A stretch of 64,000 nt of DNA from NCBI RefSeq assembly GCF_965227505.1, contig NZ_OZ245757.1:1984001-2048000 (forward strand), in the 5' to 3' direction. Both the position numbers and the translations under genes were made by a program. This DNA is from Pelagibius sp965227505. GTDB lineage: Bacteria > Pseudomonadota > Alphaproteobacteria > Kiloniellales > Kiloniellaceae. The notes below the pieces were generated by a model. The model ran no database searches. It was not told the origin of the DNA and was given only the letters and a program-made list of their open reading frames with translations. Of the stretch, positions 20,906-29,663 are shown in pieces; positions within the stretch are counted from its first letter, which is position 1, and every line of letters begins with the position of its first letter.

Positions 20906-21753
20906 CAGACGAGCCCGTACTGACGGGCCATGTTGCGCAGAAAGGGCAGGCCTTCCTGCATCACCTGGTCGGCGCTGTCGGCGACCGGCCGCCAGACCGA
21001 GAGGGCCGAGGCGATCTGCGGCGGCAGGTTGATGAAGCTCTCCAGCGCCAGACCGCCGTCGAAACCGATGGCCACCAGGGTGCCGCAGATCTCGTTCCAG
21101 TCGCAGGTGCCGCTGCCGGGCACGCCGCGGTGGCTCTCCGACATGTGCATGTAGCGCAGGTGCTCGCGCGCCGCGAGGATGCCGTTGGCGACGCCATGCT
21201 CCTCGATGTTGGTGTGATAGGTGTCGAGATGGATGAAGATGTTGTCGGCGCCCACCTTGGCGATCATCTCCGCCGCCTGGCGGCCGGTGTTGATGATGTG
21301 GTTCTCGTAGCGGTTCACCGGCTCGATGCCCAGGTCGATGCCTTTGGTCCTGGCGTACTTGGCCGCACCCTCCAGCGCGCGGGCGACGTTGTCGACCTCC
21401 GCCTGGGTCGGCGGCACGCCGGTGCGCTCCCCGATGCCGCCGTAGGTGACGCCGGAGAGCGCCAGGCCGCCGATCTCCACCGTCTTGTCGATGGCCAGGG
21501 AAAGGAACTCCACCGCCTTCTCCGGGTCCCGCGAGGCATAGGCGCTCTCCGGCAGGCCGAGGGAGCAGACCGCCGTCATCTCCGCGGCTTCCAGCAGCGC
21601 GCGGGTGTGGGCGGTGTCCACCGCCGGGGGATCGAGAAGCGCGATCTCGATGAAGTCGACGCCGTAGCGCTTGGCCTCAGCCACCGAGGTTTCGGCCCCC
21701 TGCCGGGTCCATTCCATGGCCCAGAGGCTCGTGTGTACGCCCAGACCCTTCAT
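20905..21753 (-). CDS. Sugar isomerase/epimerase, tagatose-3-epimerase type TIM barrel (282 aa)
   Basis: AP-endonuclease-2-like TIM barrel enzyme with the metal-site residues of D-tagatose/D-psicose 3-epimerases: Glu in LGIEPVNRYENH, the FIHLDTYHTNIEE strand, HMSESHRGVPGSG and a closing Glu in GLALESFINLP. The ATG at 21753 overlaps the upstream permease stop as ATGA. It is inferred to epimerise the ketose taken up by the surrounding transporter before the downstream kinase acts. Confidence 0.88.
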   Translation of the reverse strand: MKGLGVHTSLWAMEWTRQGAETSVAEAKRYGVDFIEIALLDPPAVDTAHTRALLEAAEMTAVCSLGLPESAYASRDPEKAVEFLSLAIDKTVEIGGLALSGVTYGGIGERTGVPPTQAEVDNVARALEGAAKYARTKGIDLGIEPVNRYENHIINTGRQAAEMIAKVGADNIFIHLDTYHTNIEEHGVANGILAAREHLRYMHMSESHRGVPGSGTCDWNEICGTLVAIGFDGGLALESFINLPPQIASALSVWRPVADSADQVMQEGLPFLRNMARQYGLV

Positions 21754-22736
21754 GTCTTGCCTCTCTTTCTTTCGAACCATCGCTTCCAGCCAAAGCGCAG
21801 GACCATGACCGCGATGAGAAACAGCCCCCAGACCGCGGTGCTGAGGTGCTGGTTGGCCCCCAGCAGGTTCAGGCCGGAGGACAGAATTTGCAGGATCACC
21901 AGGGCCAGCAGGACGGAAGCCACCCGCCCGAAGCCGCCGAAGGGATCGACGCCGCCCAGGAAGCAGGCCAGCACGGTGATCAGGAGATAGGCCTCGCCGT
22001 GGCCGACCCGCACCGAGTTGAAGCGCGCCATCATGACGATGCCGGCAATGGCGCACATCACCCCGGAGAGGGTGTAGATCAGCATCAGGGCGCGCTTGGT
22101 GTCGACGCCGGAGTAACGCGTCGCCTCGATGTTGGAGCCGACCATGTAGGTAAAGAAGCCGAGGCGCGTGCGCCCCAGCAGAACCTGCCAGACAGCGACG
22201 CAGGCGAGAAAGACGATCAGCGGCGCGGGGATACCCAGAAGGCTGCCGTGGCCGATGGCGGCGACGAAATCGGGAAAGCCGGAGATGTCGCCGCCGCGGG
22301 TCAGGTATTCGCCAAGGCCGCGCAGGAAGATCATCATCGCCAGGCTGACAAGGATGGGATGAGCGCCGGAAACAGCGGTCACCGCCCCCATGACGAAGCC
22401 GGCGGCACCCCCCACCGCCAGCGCCAGGGCGGCGCCCAGCAGGAAGGCGCCCATGCCCGCCTCCGGCCCGCCGTTCACCTGCAGCACCCAGGCCACCGTC
22501 AGCGCCGAGATGTTGGCGGTGGAGATGATCGCCAGGTTCAGGCCGCCGGAGAGAATGGGCAACAGCATGGCAAGGGTGAGGATGCCGAGTTCCGGCAACT
22601 GCACGGCGACGGAGCCGAAGTTTGCGCTGGTGAGGAAGCGGTCGCTGAGGAAGGAGAAGACCAGCATGACCGCCAGCAGGAAGACCGTCAGGCCCAACAC
22701 CTCCGGCCCCAGCCGCGCTTTCAGCTCGTCCATCAT
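21750..22736 (-). CDS. Sugar ABC transporter permease 2, RbsC family (328 aa)
   Basis: BPD_transp_2-type sugar permease with about nine hydrophobic helices. The stretch AHPILVSLAMMIFLRGLGEYLTRG and the loop GSNIEATRYSGVDTKR are typical of ribose/fructose-type permeases, as is the C-terminal SSGLNLLGANQHLSTAVWG. The chosen start is the first of two consecutive ATGs (22736), overlapping the stop of permease 1. It forms a heterodimeric channel with permease 1. Confidence 0.88.
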   Translation of the reverse strand: MMDELKARLGPEVLGLTVFLLAVMLVFSFLSDRFLTSANFGSVAVQLPELGILTLAMLLPILSGGLNLAIISTANISALTVAWVLQVNGGPEAGMGAFLLGAALALAVGGAAGFVMGAVTAVSGAHPILVSLAMMIFLRGLGEYLTRGGDISGFPDFVAAIGHGSLLGIPAPLIVFLACVAVWQVLLGRTRLGFFTYMVGSNIEATRYSGVDTKRALMLIYTLSGVMCAIAGIVMMARFNSVRVGHGEAYLLITVLACFLGGVDPFGGFGRVASVLLALVILQILSSGLNLLGANQHLSTAVWGLFLIAVMVLRFGWKRWFERKRGKT

Positions 22737-23716
22737 GGCCGCCGCCCCGCCAGGCTTTCGAGGGAGAGGTTGGAGAGGGTGATGGCCGCCAGGATGATGC
22801 CGCCCACCACCATCTTGAAGGCATAGGGCGAGACCCCCAGCAGGTTGAGGCCGTTCTCGGTGATGGCGATCAGCAGGACGCCCAGCACGCAGCCCAGCAC
22901 CGTGCCGCGCCCTCCGCCCAGGCGCGCGCCGCCCAGGACCACAGCGGCCAGCACGTCCAACTCCCGCCCGAAGAGGGCGTTGGGCACCACCTCCTGCGCG
23001 TAGTTCACCTGCATCAGTCCGGCGATGCCCAGCATCAGGCCGAGCCAGCCGAAGGCGATGTACTGCACCGCGCCGGGCGAGATGCCGATGCGCCGCGCTG
23101 CCTCCGGGTTGTCGCCGTAGGCATAGAGCTGGCGCCCGGTGGAGCTGTGGCTGATGAGCAGCCAGGTGGCAATCACCGCGAAGACCATCACCAGCACCGG
23201 CAGGGTGATCTCCGCCCAGGCGCCGCTGGCGGTCTCGTACTCCCAGAGAATGATGCGGTCGCTCCACCAGTCCGGCAGGTTGTAGATCGAAACCCCGCGG
23301 GTGAAGAACATCAAGAGGCCGAAGAAGACGTTGAAGGTGGCGATGGTGACGACGATGGAGATGATCCGGAAGTGATGGATCAGCGCCGCGTTCACCGCGC
23401 CCAAGAGAATGCCGCAGGTCCCGGCGATGAGGAAGCCGAGCACCCAGTTGCCGCCGCCCAGCGCCATCAGCGCCAGCGCGGCCACGTACTGCACCACCGA
23501 CGCCGCCACCGCAAAAGAGATGTCGATGGCCCCGGCGATCAGCACCACCACCAGTCCCATGGCGAAGATCAGGTTGACGGCGGAGGTGTTCAGCAGGTCG
23601 GTGAAGTTCACCAGCGTGAAGAACTGATCGGTGGTCAGGGAAAGAAACAGCCCGAGAGCGAAGATCACGAGGATCAGCCAGGCCTCGGTGGCATTGGCGT
23701 GGATCAGTCTACGCAT
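22733..23716 (-). CDS. Sugar ABC transporter permease 1, RbsC family (327 aa)
   Basis: Inner-membrane sugar permease. The usual RbsC features are visible: AGAIDISFAVAA, an internal YGDNPEAARRIGIS coupling loop, and ELDVLAAVVLGGARLGGGRGTV near the end. The ATG at 23716 (MRRLIHANATEAW) was chosen because it overlaps the ATPase stop by 8 bases, like the rest of this operon. Two similar but non-identical permeases side by side are typical of CUT2-class transporters using a heterodimer. Confidence 0.88.
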   Translation of the reverse strand: MRRLIHANATEAWLILVIFALGLFLSLTTDQFFTLVNFTDLLNTSAVNLIFAMGLVVVLIAGAIDISFAVAASVVQYVAALALMALGGGNWVLGFLIAGTCGILLGAVNAALIHHFRIISIVVTIATFNVFFGLLMFFTRGVSIYNLPDWWSDRIILWEYETASGAWAEITLPVLVMVFAVIATWLLISHSSTGRQLYAYGDNPEAARRIGISPGAVQYIAFGWLGLMLGIAGLMQVNYAQEVVPNALFGRELDVLAAVVLGGARLGGGRGTVLGCVLGVLLIAITENGLNLLGVSPYAFKMVVGGIILAAITLSNLSLESLAGRRP

Positions 23717-25211
23717 AGACCGCCTGTTCCAGTTCGGCGAGGCTCGTCGCGCGGGGATCGTAGTGGCCAATAATGCGCCCGCCTGCCATGTGCAGCACGC
23801 GGTCGGCATTGAAATAGACCTCCGGCGCCTCGTCGGAAATCAGCAGGATCGCCAGCCCCTGCTCCGCGAGACGGCGGATGATGGCGAAGATGCCGGCCCT
23901 TGCGCCGACGTCGACACCCACCGTCGGGGCGTCGAGCACCAACAACCGCGGCTCCGTCGCCAGCCACTTGGCCAAGACGATGCGCTGCTGGTTGCCGCCG
24001 GAAAGCGTAGCCACGGGGTCGGCGGGTGTGCCGATCTTCACGGCAAGTTCGCGAATCCAATGATCGACGAGGCTGGCCTTGCGCCCCGGCGAGATGAGGC
24101 CAAGCGTCAGCAGCCGGTCGAGCACCGTGAGGCTCAGATTGTCGGCAATGGACTGCGGCTGGATGAGGCCGAGGGACAGGCGGTCCTCGGAAACATAGGA
24201 AATGCCGGCACGGATCGCCTGGCCGTTGGAGCGAAAGCGCACCGCCTGGCCGTTCAGGCGGATCTCGCCGCGGTCCGGACGGGTCATGCCGAAGAGGGTG
24301 TGACCCAACTCCGTGCGCCCGGCGCCGATGAGCCCGGTAATGCCCAGGATCTCGCCCTTGCGGATGGTGAGGTCGATGTCGGCGTACTCGCCCTCGCGGG
24401 TCAGGCCCTTCAGTTCGAGAACCGGCGGGGCCGCGCTGCGGTCGCGCGCGGCCACGGCACTGTCGAAGGTCTGGCCGGTCATCAACTCGGTCAGCCGGGA
24501 CTGGGTCATGCCCTCGGTCGGGAAGACCCCCACCAGCCGCCCGTCGCGCAGCACGGTGACGGCGCTGGAGACCTCCAGCACCTCGGCCAGGCGGTGGCTG
24601 ACGAAGACCACCGCCACGCCGGAGGCGGACAGGCTGCGCACGATCTCCAGCAGGTGATCGGTCTCGGCCTGGGTAAGCGAAGCGGTGGGTTCGTCCATGA
24701 AGATCAGCCGCGCCTCGCCCACCAGGGCGCGGGCGATGGCGACGATCTGGCGCTTGGCGATGGGCAGGCGGCGCAGCGGCGCGTCCGGGTCCAGCGCGAC
24801 GCCCAGGCGGGCCAGCACCCGCGCTGCCGTCTCGCGCATGCGCCGGCGCGCCACCGGCTTGGGTCTTGCGCCCAGCAGCGCCTCAAAGCCGATGTTCTCG
24901 GCGACGGTCATTTCCGGGAAGAGCGCCAGGTCCTGCCAGATCACGGCGATGCCCAGGCGTCGCGCCAAACCCGGAGTCGGTGCTGCGACGCTCTGCCCTG
25001 CGATCTCGATACTGGCCCCCGCATCGGCCGTGTAGACGCCGGTGGCGATCTTGATCACCGTGCTCTTGCCCGAGCCGTTCTCGCCGGCCAGGCAGTGAAC
25101 CTCGCCCGGGCGCACCGTGAAGGACACATCGTCGAGGGCCTTGACGCCGCCGAAGGTCTTGGAGACCCCGCGCATCGCCAGCACCGCCCCCCGCGCGGCC
25201 TGCTCAGCCAT
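23709..25211 (-). CDS. Sugar ABC transporter ATP-binding protein, RbsA/MglA type (500 aa)
   Basis: CUT2-family ATPase with two nucleotide-binding domains. Domain 1: Walker A GENGSGKST near residue 42, signature LPIAKRQIVAIARAL, Walker B LIFMDEPTAS, H-loop VFVSHRL. Domain 2: degenerate P-loop GLIGAGRTE and signature LSGGNQQRIVLAKWL. It follows the binding-protein gene after a strong stem-loop/T-run, so its expression is probably lower than that of the binding protein. Confidence 0.92.
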   Translation of the reverse strand: MAEQAARGAVLAMRGVSKTFGGVKALDDVSFTVRPGEVHCLAGENGSGKSTVIKIATGVYTADAGASIEIAGQSVAAPTPGLARRLGIAVIWQDLALFPEMTVAENIGFEALLGARPKPVARRRMRETAARVLARLGVALDPDAPLRRLPIAKRQIVAIARALVGEARLIFMDEPTASLTQAETDHLLEIVRSLSASGVAVVFVSHRLAEVLEVSSAVTVLRDGRLVGVFPTEGMTQSRLTELMTGQTFDSAVAARDRSAAPPVLELKGLTREGEYADIDLTIRKGEILGITGLIGAGRTELGHTLFGMTRPDRGEIRLNGQAVRFRSNGQAIRAGISYVSEDRLSLGLIQPQSIADNLSLTVLDRLLTLGLISPGRKASLVDHWIRELAVKIGTPADPVATLSGGNQQRIVLAKWLATEPRLLVLDAPTVGVDVGARAGIFAIIRRLAEQGLAILLISDEAPEVYFNADRVLHMAGGRIIGHYDPRATSLAELEQAVYA

Positions 25212-25261
25212 AAGCGGTCAATCCTCTGTTAAGGACGCGCCTGTAAGGAAAAGAGCCTCGC

Positions 25262-25296
25262 AAAAAGAATGGGGCGGCGCCAGCAGGCACCGCCCC
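25262..25296 (-). terminator. Rho-independent terminator or attenuator after the sugar-binding protein gene
   Basis: Read on the minus strand, 25296-25271 forms a stem with arms GGGGCGG/CCGCCCC plus an inner GCC/GGC closed over TGCT. It is followed by ATTCTTTTTG (T-run at 25266-25262). It lies between the binding-protein stop (25310) and the ATPase start (25211), a common way to make far more binding protein than membrane components. Confidence 0.8.
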
Positions 25297-25309
25297 AAGG
25301 TCACAGCAG

Positions 25310-26308
25310 TCAGAGGCCCATGGCCGCGAGCTCGTCGACCGTATCCTTGTTGATGGTCACCAACTGGTCGACGATGATGTTGGTCGAACCCGGCTCCGGG
25401 TTGACCGTACCCAGTCCTTCGATCTCCATACCCGCGGTAATCTCTTCACCCTTCACCAGAAGGTCGGCCATGGTGACGAAGACACGGCCCGCCTCCATGG
25501 GGTTCCACATGAAGCCGCCGGAGATGGCGTCGGACTTGATGAGTTTCTGTCCCTGGCCCGGCGAGAAGGGGCCGAGGACATGGATGTCGCCGACCTTGCG
25601 GCGCTCCTCGATGGCGCGCCCGGCCCCGATGGGACCCTGGCTGCCAAAGGCGAGGAAGCCCTTGAGGTCGGGGTTGGCGGAGATCAGGTCGAGCGCCGTC
25701 TTGCGGCTGTCGTCGGCACTCTCGGCCACGCCGTGGCGCTCGCCGATCAGGTTCATATCCGGATAGTTGGCCTTGATGTGGGCGATCGCCGCGTCGGCCC
25801 AGGCGTTATGCAGCGGCACCGTCAGCGAGCCGACGAAAACCGCGTAGTCGCCCGTGCCGCCCATCTTTTCCGCCAGCAGGTCGGCATGCGCTTCGCCGAA
25901 GCCGTTGGCCGAGGCCAACTCGAAATTCCAGTCGACGTTCTGCTGGTCCGGGCTTTCGTGGGTGATGACCTTGATGCCCTGGGCACGGGCCTTGGCCAGC
26001 ACCGGCTCCAGCACCTCGGCATCGTTGGGGACGACGCCGATGGCATCGACACCCTGGGCGATCAGATCCTCGATGGCGCGCACCTGCAGCGCAGGATCGG
26101 CGCTGGTCGGGCCGATCATGAAGGCATCCATGCCAAGCTCTTCGGCGCGCTGCTCGATGCCGACTTCCATCGCGTTGAACCAGGGGATTCCGCCGATCTT
26201 GACCACGACGCCCAGTTTCGGCTTGTCCGCCGCCGCCACGCTGCCCGCTGCCGTCATCCCGGCCATGGCAAGCGCGACTACAGCCGCCTTCAAAACTCTC
26301 GCGAACAT
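25310..26308 (-). CDS. Periplasmic sugar-binding protein, RbsB-like (332 aa)
   Basis: Type I periplasmic binding protein with a Sec signal peptide (MFARVLKAAVVALAMAG... to about residue 26, AA-A junction). Mature landmarks are LGVVVKIGGIPWFNAMEVG, IEDLIAQGVDAIGVVPNDAEVL and FGSQGPIGAGRAIEE. This is the ribose/fructose/rhizopine-type family; members of the LsrB autoinducer-2 branch look similar. ATG at 26308 with a GGGAGGATGGG ribosome-binding site. First gene of the operon and divergent from the LacI-type regulator. Confidence 0.9.
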   Translation of the reverse strand: MFARVLKAAVVALAMAGMTAAGSVAAADKPKLGVVVKIGGIPWFNAMEVGIEQRAEELGMDAFMIGPTSADPALQVRAIEDLIAQGVDAIGVVPNDAEVLEPVLAKARAQGIKVITHESPDQQNVDWNFELASANGFGEAHADLLAEKMGGTGDYAVFVGSLTVPLHNAWADAAIAHIKANYPDMNLIGERHGVAESADDSRKTALDLISANPDLKGFLAFGSQGPIGAGRAIEERRKVGDIHVLGPFSPGQGQKLIKSDAISGGFMWNPMEAGRVFVTMADLLVKGEEITAGMEIEGLGTVNPEPGSTNIIVDQLVTINKDTVDELAAMGL

Positions 26309-26374
26309 CCCATCCTCCCTATGATTCTCGTTATGGACGATTGTCTGTTTAGTGTTTCTCCTACCTTCTTTGAG

Positions 26375-26388
26375 GCAAGCCTGCTTGC
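26375..26388. promoter_or_regulatory. Palindrome GCAAGC-CT-GCTTGC, candidate LacI operator
   Basis: A perfect 6+6 dyad (GCAAGC/GCTTGC with two central bases) lies midway in the 142-base spacer between the divergent binding-protein and lacI genes and overlaps the candidate -35 element of the regulator promoter. LacI/GalR operators are dyads of about this size, so it could control both directions. Confidence 0.45.
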
Positions 26389-26414
26389 ACAATCGATAGA
26401 GCAAAGGGTATTAG
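26385..26414 (+). promoter_or_regulatory. Candidate sigma-70 promoter for the lacI-type gene
   Basis: TTGCAC at 26385-26390 and TATTAG at 26409-26414 are separated by 18 bases. Predicted initiation near 26421 falls inside the 26414-26430 palindrome, consistent with autorepression. It also means the GTG at 26451, rather than the one at 26433, has a workable leader. Confidence 0.45.
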
Positions 26415-26430
26415 ACTCCCGTTGGGAGTC
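26414..26430. promoter_or_regulatory. Palindrome GACTCCC-GTT-GGGAGTC, candidate LacI operator
   Basis: A perfect 7+7 inverted repeat with a 3-base centre sits directly downstream of the candidate -10 box. Half of the motif (GGAGTC) recurs at 26441-26446 next to the start codon. Position and symmetry fit an operator through which the LacI-family protein represses itself and possibly the divergent sugar operon. Confidence 0.6.
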
Positions 26431-26450
26431 AAGTGTGTTCGGAGTCTGAT

Positions 26451-27488
26451 GTGAAGGTCGCGGGGAAAAACCGGCCGGGTGCGGCCAAAAAGACCACGAT
26501 CTACGATCTGGCGCAGCTGACCGGCGCCTCGCCGTCGACGGTCAGCGCGGCGCTCAACGGCACCTGGCGGCAGCGGCGCATCAAGGAAAGCACGGTGCGC
26601 CAGATCCAGCAGGCCGCGCTGAAGGAGGGCTACCGCACCAACCTGCAGGCCCGCGGCCTCCGGCAGTCGCGCTCCGGCATCGCCGGGCTCATCATGCCGA
26701 TGTACGACAACCGCTTCTTCGCCTCTCTCGCCCAGTCCTTCGAGGTCGAGGCGCGCCAGCGCGGGCTCTGCCCGATCACCGTCAGCACCCACCGCGACCC
26801 GGAGGAGGAGCAGCGCACCGTCGACACGCTGATCTCCTATGCCGTCGACTCCCTCTTCGTCGCCGGTGCCACCGACCCGGACGCGGTCAGCCGTCTCTGC
26901 GCCGATGCCGGGGTGCGCCATGTCAACGTCGACCTGCCCGGCAAGCTCGCCGCCTCGGTGATCTCCGACAACCGGGCCGGCGCGATGACCCTGACCGAAG
27001 CCATGTTCGACGCGCGTCCGGATTCCGATGCCCACCTGAAGGGCCGCATCTTCTTCCTCGGCGGGCGCGAAAAAGACTTCGCCACCAGCGAACGCATTGC
27101 CGGGTTCCGCAGCGTGGTCGAGCGGCGCACCGGCACCTGCGCCGCCGAGCAGGTGGTGGCCACCGGATACAATCCGGAGATCGTCGCCAAGGAGGCGCAG
27201 AAGCTGTTCCGCGATCCGGCGACGGCGCCCCGCGCCCTGCTGGTGAATTCGACCATCGCCTTCGAGGGCGGCCTCAGCTTCCTCGCTTCCCTGCCGCCGG
27301 AGACGGTCGAGCGCCTTGTCGTGGGCTGCTACGACTACGATCCCTTCGTGCGCTACCTGCGCTTCCCGGTGATCATGATGCGCCAGGACGTGGAAGGGCT
27401 GATCCGCGAGGCCTTTCGCCTGCTGGAGTCCGACACCACGACGCCGGAGGTCGTGCGCGTCACCCCGACCCTCGTCACGCCCGGCTGA
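26451..27488 (+). CDS. LacI family transcriptional regulator (345 aa)
   Basis: N-terminal LacI helix-turn-helix (TIYDLAQLTGASPSTVSAALNGTW at about residues 15-38, shown here only as family hallmark TVSAALNG) and a periplasmic-binding-protein-like sensor domain (RSGIAGLIMPMYDNRFFASL onward). The last segment QDVEGLIREAFRLLE is also typical. I chose GTG 26451 because GGAG lies 6 bases before it; an in-frame GTG at 26433 is an alternative. It is divergent from the sugar ABC operon and is inferred to repress it, with the transported sugar as ligand. Confidence 0.85.
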   Translation: MKVAGKNRPGAAKKTTIYDLAQLTGASPSTVSAALNGTWRQRRIKESTVRQIQQAALKEGYRTNLQARGLRQSRSGIAGLIMPMYDNRFFASLAQSFEVEARQRGLCPITVSTHRDPEEEQRTVDTLISYAVDSLFVAGATDPDAVSRLCADAGVRHVNVDLPGKLAASVISDNRAGAMTLTEAMFDARPDSDAHLKGRIFFLGGREKDFATSERIAGFRSVVERRTGTCAAEQVVATGYNPEIVAKEAQKLFRDPATAPRALLVNSTIAFEGGLSFLASLPPETVERLVVGCYDYDPFVRYLRFPVIMMRQDVEGLIREAFRLLESDTTTPEVVRVTPTLVTPG

Positions 27489-27583
27489 GGCGACCTCAGG
27501 GTTCCGGGCGTGACCGCGACCGCTTTCACCGCTAGGCTTTGCGCCTCTATGCCGCGCCGGTTCCGGGTTCCGAAAGACTGATC

Positions 27584-28711
27584 ATGCAGAGCTGCGACTG
27601 TCTCATTGTCGGGGCCGGCATCGCCGGCGCCTCCGCCGCCTACGAACTGGCCGCCGGCGCCAGCGTTATCGTGCTGGAGCGCGAGGAGACGCCGGACTAC
27701 CACACCACCGGACGTTCGGCGGCCCAGTTCCTTGAGAGCTACGGCAACGACGTCATCCGCGCCATCACGCGGGCCAGCCGGGCGTTTTACGACGCGCCGC
27801 CGGAAGGCTTTGCCGAGCATGCCCTGCTCTCACCGCGGCCCTCGGTCTATCTGGCGCGAGAGGATCAGCTCGATGATCTTGCCGGCTTCCAGAAGGACGC
27901 CGGTGCCGATACGGCTGAACTGACGGCCGCCGAGGTGACCGAACTGGTGCCTGTCGTCCGCCCGGGCTATGCCGCTGCCGGGCTGATTGAAGAGAACGCC
28001 AGCGATATCGACGTGCACGCCCTGCAACAGGGCTATCTGAAGGGCCTGCGGCGGCGCGGCGGCCAGGTGGTGACCCGCGCGGAGGTGACCGCCGCCCGGC
28101 GGACCGGCGGGGCCTGGCAGGTGGAGACCGCCCAGGGAGTCTTTGTCGCCCCGGTGCTGGTGAACGCCGCCGGCGCCTGGGCGGACACTTTGGGCCGCCT
28201 GGCCGGTGCAGAGCCCATCGGGCTGCAGCCCAAGCGGCGCACAGCCATCACCTTCGACGCGCCGGAGGACGTGGACTGCCGCGCCTGGCCGCTGGTCGCA
28301 GATATCGCCGAGAGATTCTACTTCAAACCCGAGTCGGGACGCTTGCTCGCTTCACCCGGCGACGAGACGCCCATGGAGCCCTGCGACGTGCAGCCGGAAG
28401 AACTGGACATCGCCGTCACCGTCGACCGCATCGAACGCGCGACGACCCTGAAGGTGCGGCGCATCGCCCACAAGTGGGCCGGGCTGCGCAGCTTCGTCGC
28501 CGACAAGTCCCTGGTGATCGGCTTCGACGAGACGGCGGAAGGCTTTTTCTGGCTGGCCGGCCAGGGCGGCTACGGCATCCAGACGGCACCGGCGGCGGCC
28601 CGCTGCGCCGCTGCGCTCGCGACCGGTGCAGGCCTGCCGGACGACGTCGCAAAACTGGGGCTCACGGCGGAGGCCATCGCCCCGGCGCGCCTAGAGCAGA
28701 TCCGGGTTTGA
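27584..28711 (+). CDS. FAD-dependent amino-acid/amine oxidoreductase, DAO family (375 aa)
   Basis: DadA/glycine-oxidase-type flavoenzyme. It has the N-terminal dinucleotide motif GAGIAGASAAYEL (about residues 9-21), ERE at the end of the second strand, VNAAGAWAD and the C-terminal GQGGYGIQTAPAAAR flavin contact. It probably oxidises a secondary or D-amino acid. The ATG at 27584 opens directly on the Rossmann strand. The last codons (LEQIRV and stop) are supplied by a palindromic repeat. No operon partners are evident. Confidence 0.85.
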   Translation: MQSCDCLIVGAGIAGASAAYELAAGASVIVLEREETPDYHTTGRSAAQFLESYGNDVIRAITRASRAFYDAPPEGFAEHALLSPRPSVYLAREDQLDDLAGFQKDAGADTAELTAAEVTELVPVVRPGYAAAGLIEENASDIDVHALQQGYLKGLRRRGGQVVTRAEVTAARRTGGAWQVETAQGVFVAPVLVNAAGAWADTLGRLAGAEPIGLQPKRRTAITFDAPEDVDCRAWPLVADIAERFYFKPESGRLLASPGDETPMEPCDVQPEELDIAVTVDRIERATTLKVRRIAHKWAGLRSFVADKSLVIGFDETAEGFFWLAGQGGYGIQTAPAAARCAAALATGAGLPDDVAKLGLTAEAIAPARLEQIRV

Positions 28712-28755
28712 TGGAATCGCGAAAGCGATCCATCCAACCCGGTGAATCCGCTCTA
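28692..28755. repeat. 64-base palindromic repeat element with TAGAGC...GCTCTA ends
   Basis: The outer arms are TAGAGC (28692-28697) and GCTCTA (28750-28755). A long inner stem pairs CCGGGTT (28702-28708) with AACCCGG (28736-28742), GATGG with CCATC and ATCGC with GCGAT, around a GAAA tetraloop (28721-28724), with small bulges. Palindromic intergenic elements with AGAGC/GCTCT ends are common in alphaproteobacterial genomes. It lies between convergent genes, includes the stop codon of the FAD enzyme and could act as a bidirectional transcription barrier. Confidence 0.75.
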
Positions 28756-28787
28756 CGACCGAAAGTTCTCGCCTGAGGCGGAGGCGG

Positions 28788-29663
28788 CTACTCGCCTGCC
28801 AGTCCGAAGGCCGCGCCGCGCTCGCCCTCCAGAAAGGCGAGCCAGGTATCCATCCCTGCGCCGGTGCGCGCTGAGAGCGTGAACAGGCGCGCCTCCGGGT
28901 TCACGCTTTTGATGTTGGCGGTGCAGAGCGCCTCATCGAAGTCCACATGGGGGGCCAGGTCGATCTTGTTGATCACGACGACCTCGGCGGCGCGGAACAT
29001 GTGCGGATACTTCAGCGGCTTGTCCTCGCCCTCGGTGGTCGAAATCACGGCGATCTTCATCCGTTCGCCGAGATCGAACATGGCCGGGCAGACCAGGTTG
29101 CCGACGTTCTCGATCATCAGGATCGAGCCGGCCCGTGGGTCCAGTGTCTTCACCGCCTCAGCCACCATGTCCGCTTCCAGGTGACAGCCGGCACCGGTGT
29201 TGATCTGCACGGCCCGGGCGCCGGCAGAGCGAATGCGCTCGGCGTCGTTGACGGTCATCTGGTCGCCCTCGATGACGGCGATCTCAACGCGGCCCTGCAG
29301 CGCCTCGATGGTGCGCTCCAGCAGGCTCGTCTTGCCGGCGCCGGGCGAGCTGACGAGGTTCAGGGCCAGCACGCCGCGCCCCTCGAACCAGCCGCGGTTG
29401 CGGTCTGCGATGCGGTCGTTCTTGGCCAGCACCGCCTGCTCCAGCGCGATCACCTCACCATGCGGCCCGTGGACGTGGTCATGAGGATGATCATGGTCGT
29501 GGCTGTGGTCGTGATCATGGCCATGGTGATGGTCGTGATCGTGGTGATGATGATGGGGCGCTCCAGCGGCCGCATCCTGGCGCAGCAGCGCCTGCTCGCC
29601 CTTGTCCAGATCGGTCAGGGTCACGGCGTTGGCCGGATCAGAGCATCCGCAGGTTCCGCACAT
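28788..29663 (-). CDS. hypB: Hydrogenase nickel insertion GTPase HypB (291 aa)
   Basis: GTPase that delivers nickel to the hydrogenase large subunit with HypA. It has the N-terminal high-affinity nickel motif CGTCGC (residues 2-7), a His/Asp-rich nickel-storage stretch at about residues 37-67, Walker A SSPGAGKT (105-112) and a C-terminal GTPase domain with NKIDLAP. The combination of CxxCGC and His-rich region is the fullest HypB type. ATG overlaps the hypA stop by one base. It is the last gene of the hydrogenase locus. Confidence 0.96.
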   Translation of the reverse strand: MCGTCGCSDPANAVTLTDLDKGEQALLRQDAAAGAPHHHHHDHDHHHGHDHDHSHDHDHPHDHVHGPHGEVIALEQAVLAKNDRIADRNRGWFEGRGVLALNLVSSPGAGKTSLLERTIEALQGRVEIAVIEGDQMTVNDAERIRSAGARAVQINTGAGCHLEADMVAEAVKTLDPRAGSILMIENVGNLVCPAMFDLGERMKIAVISTTEGEDKPLKYPHMFRAAEVVVINKIDLAPHVDFDEALCTANIKSVNPEARLFTLSARTGAGMDTWLAFLEGERGAAFGLAGE

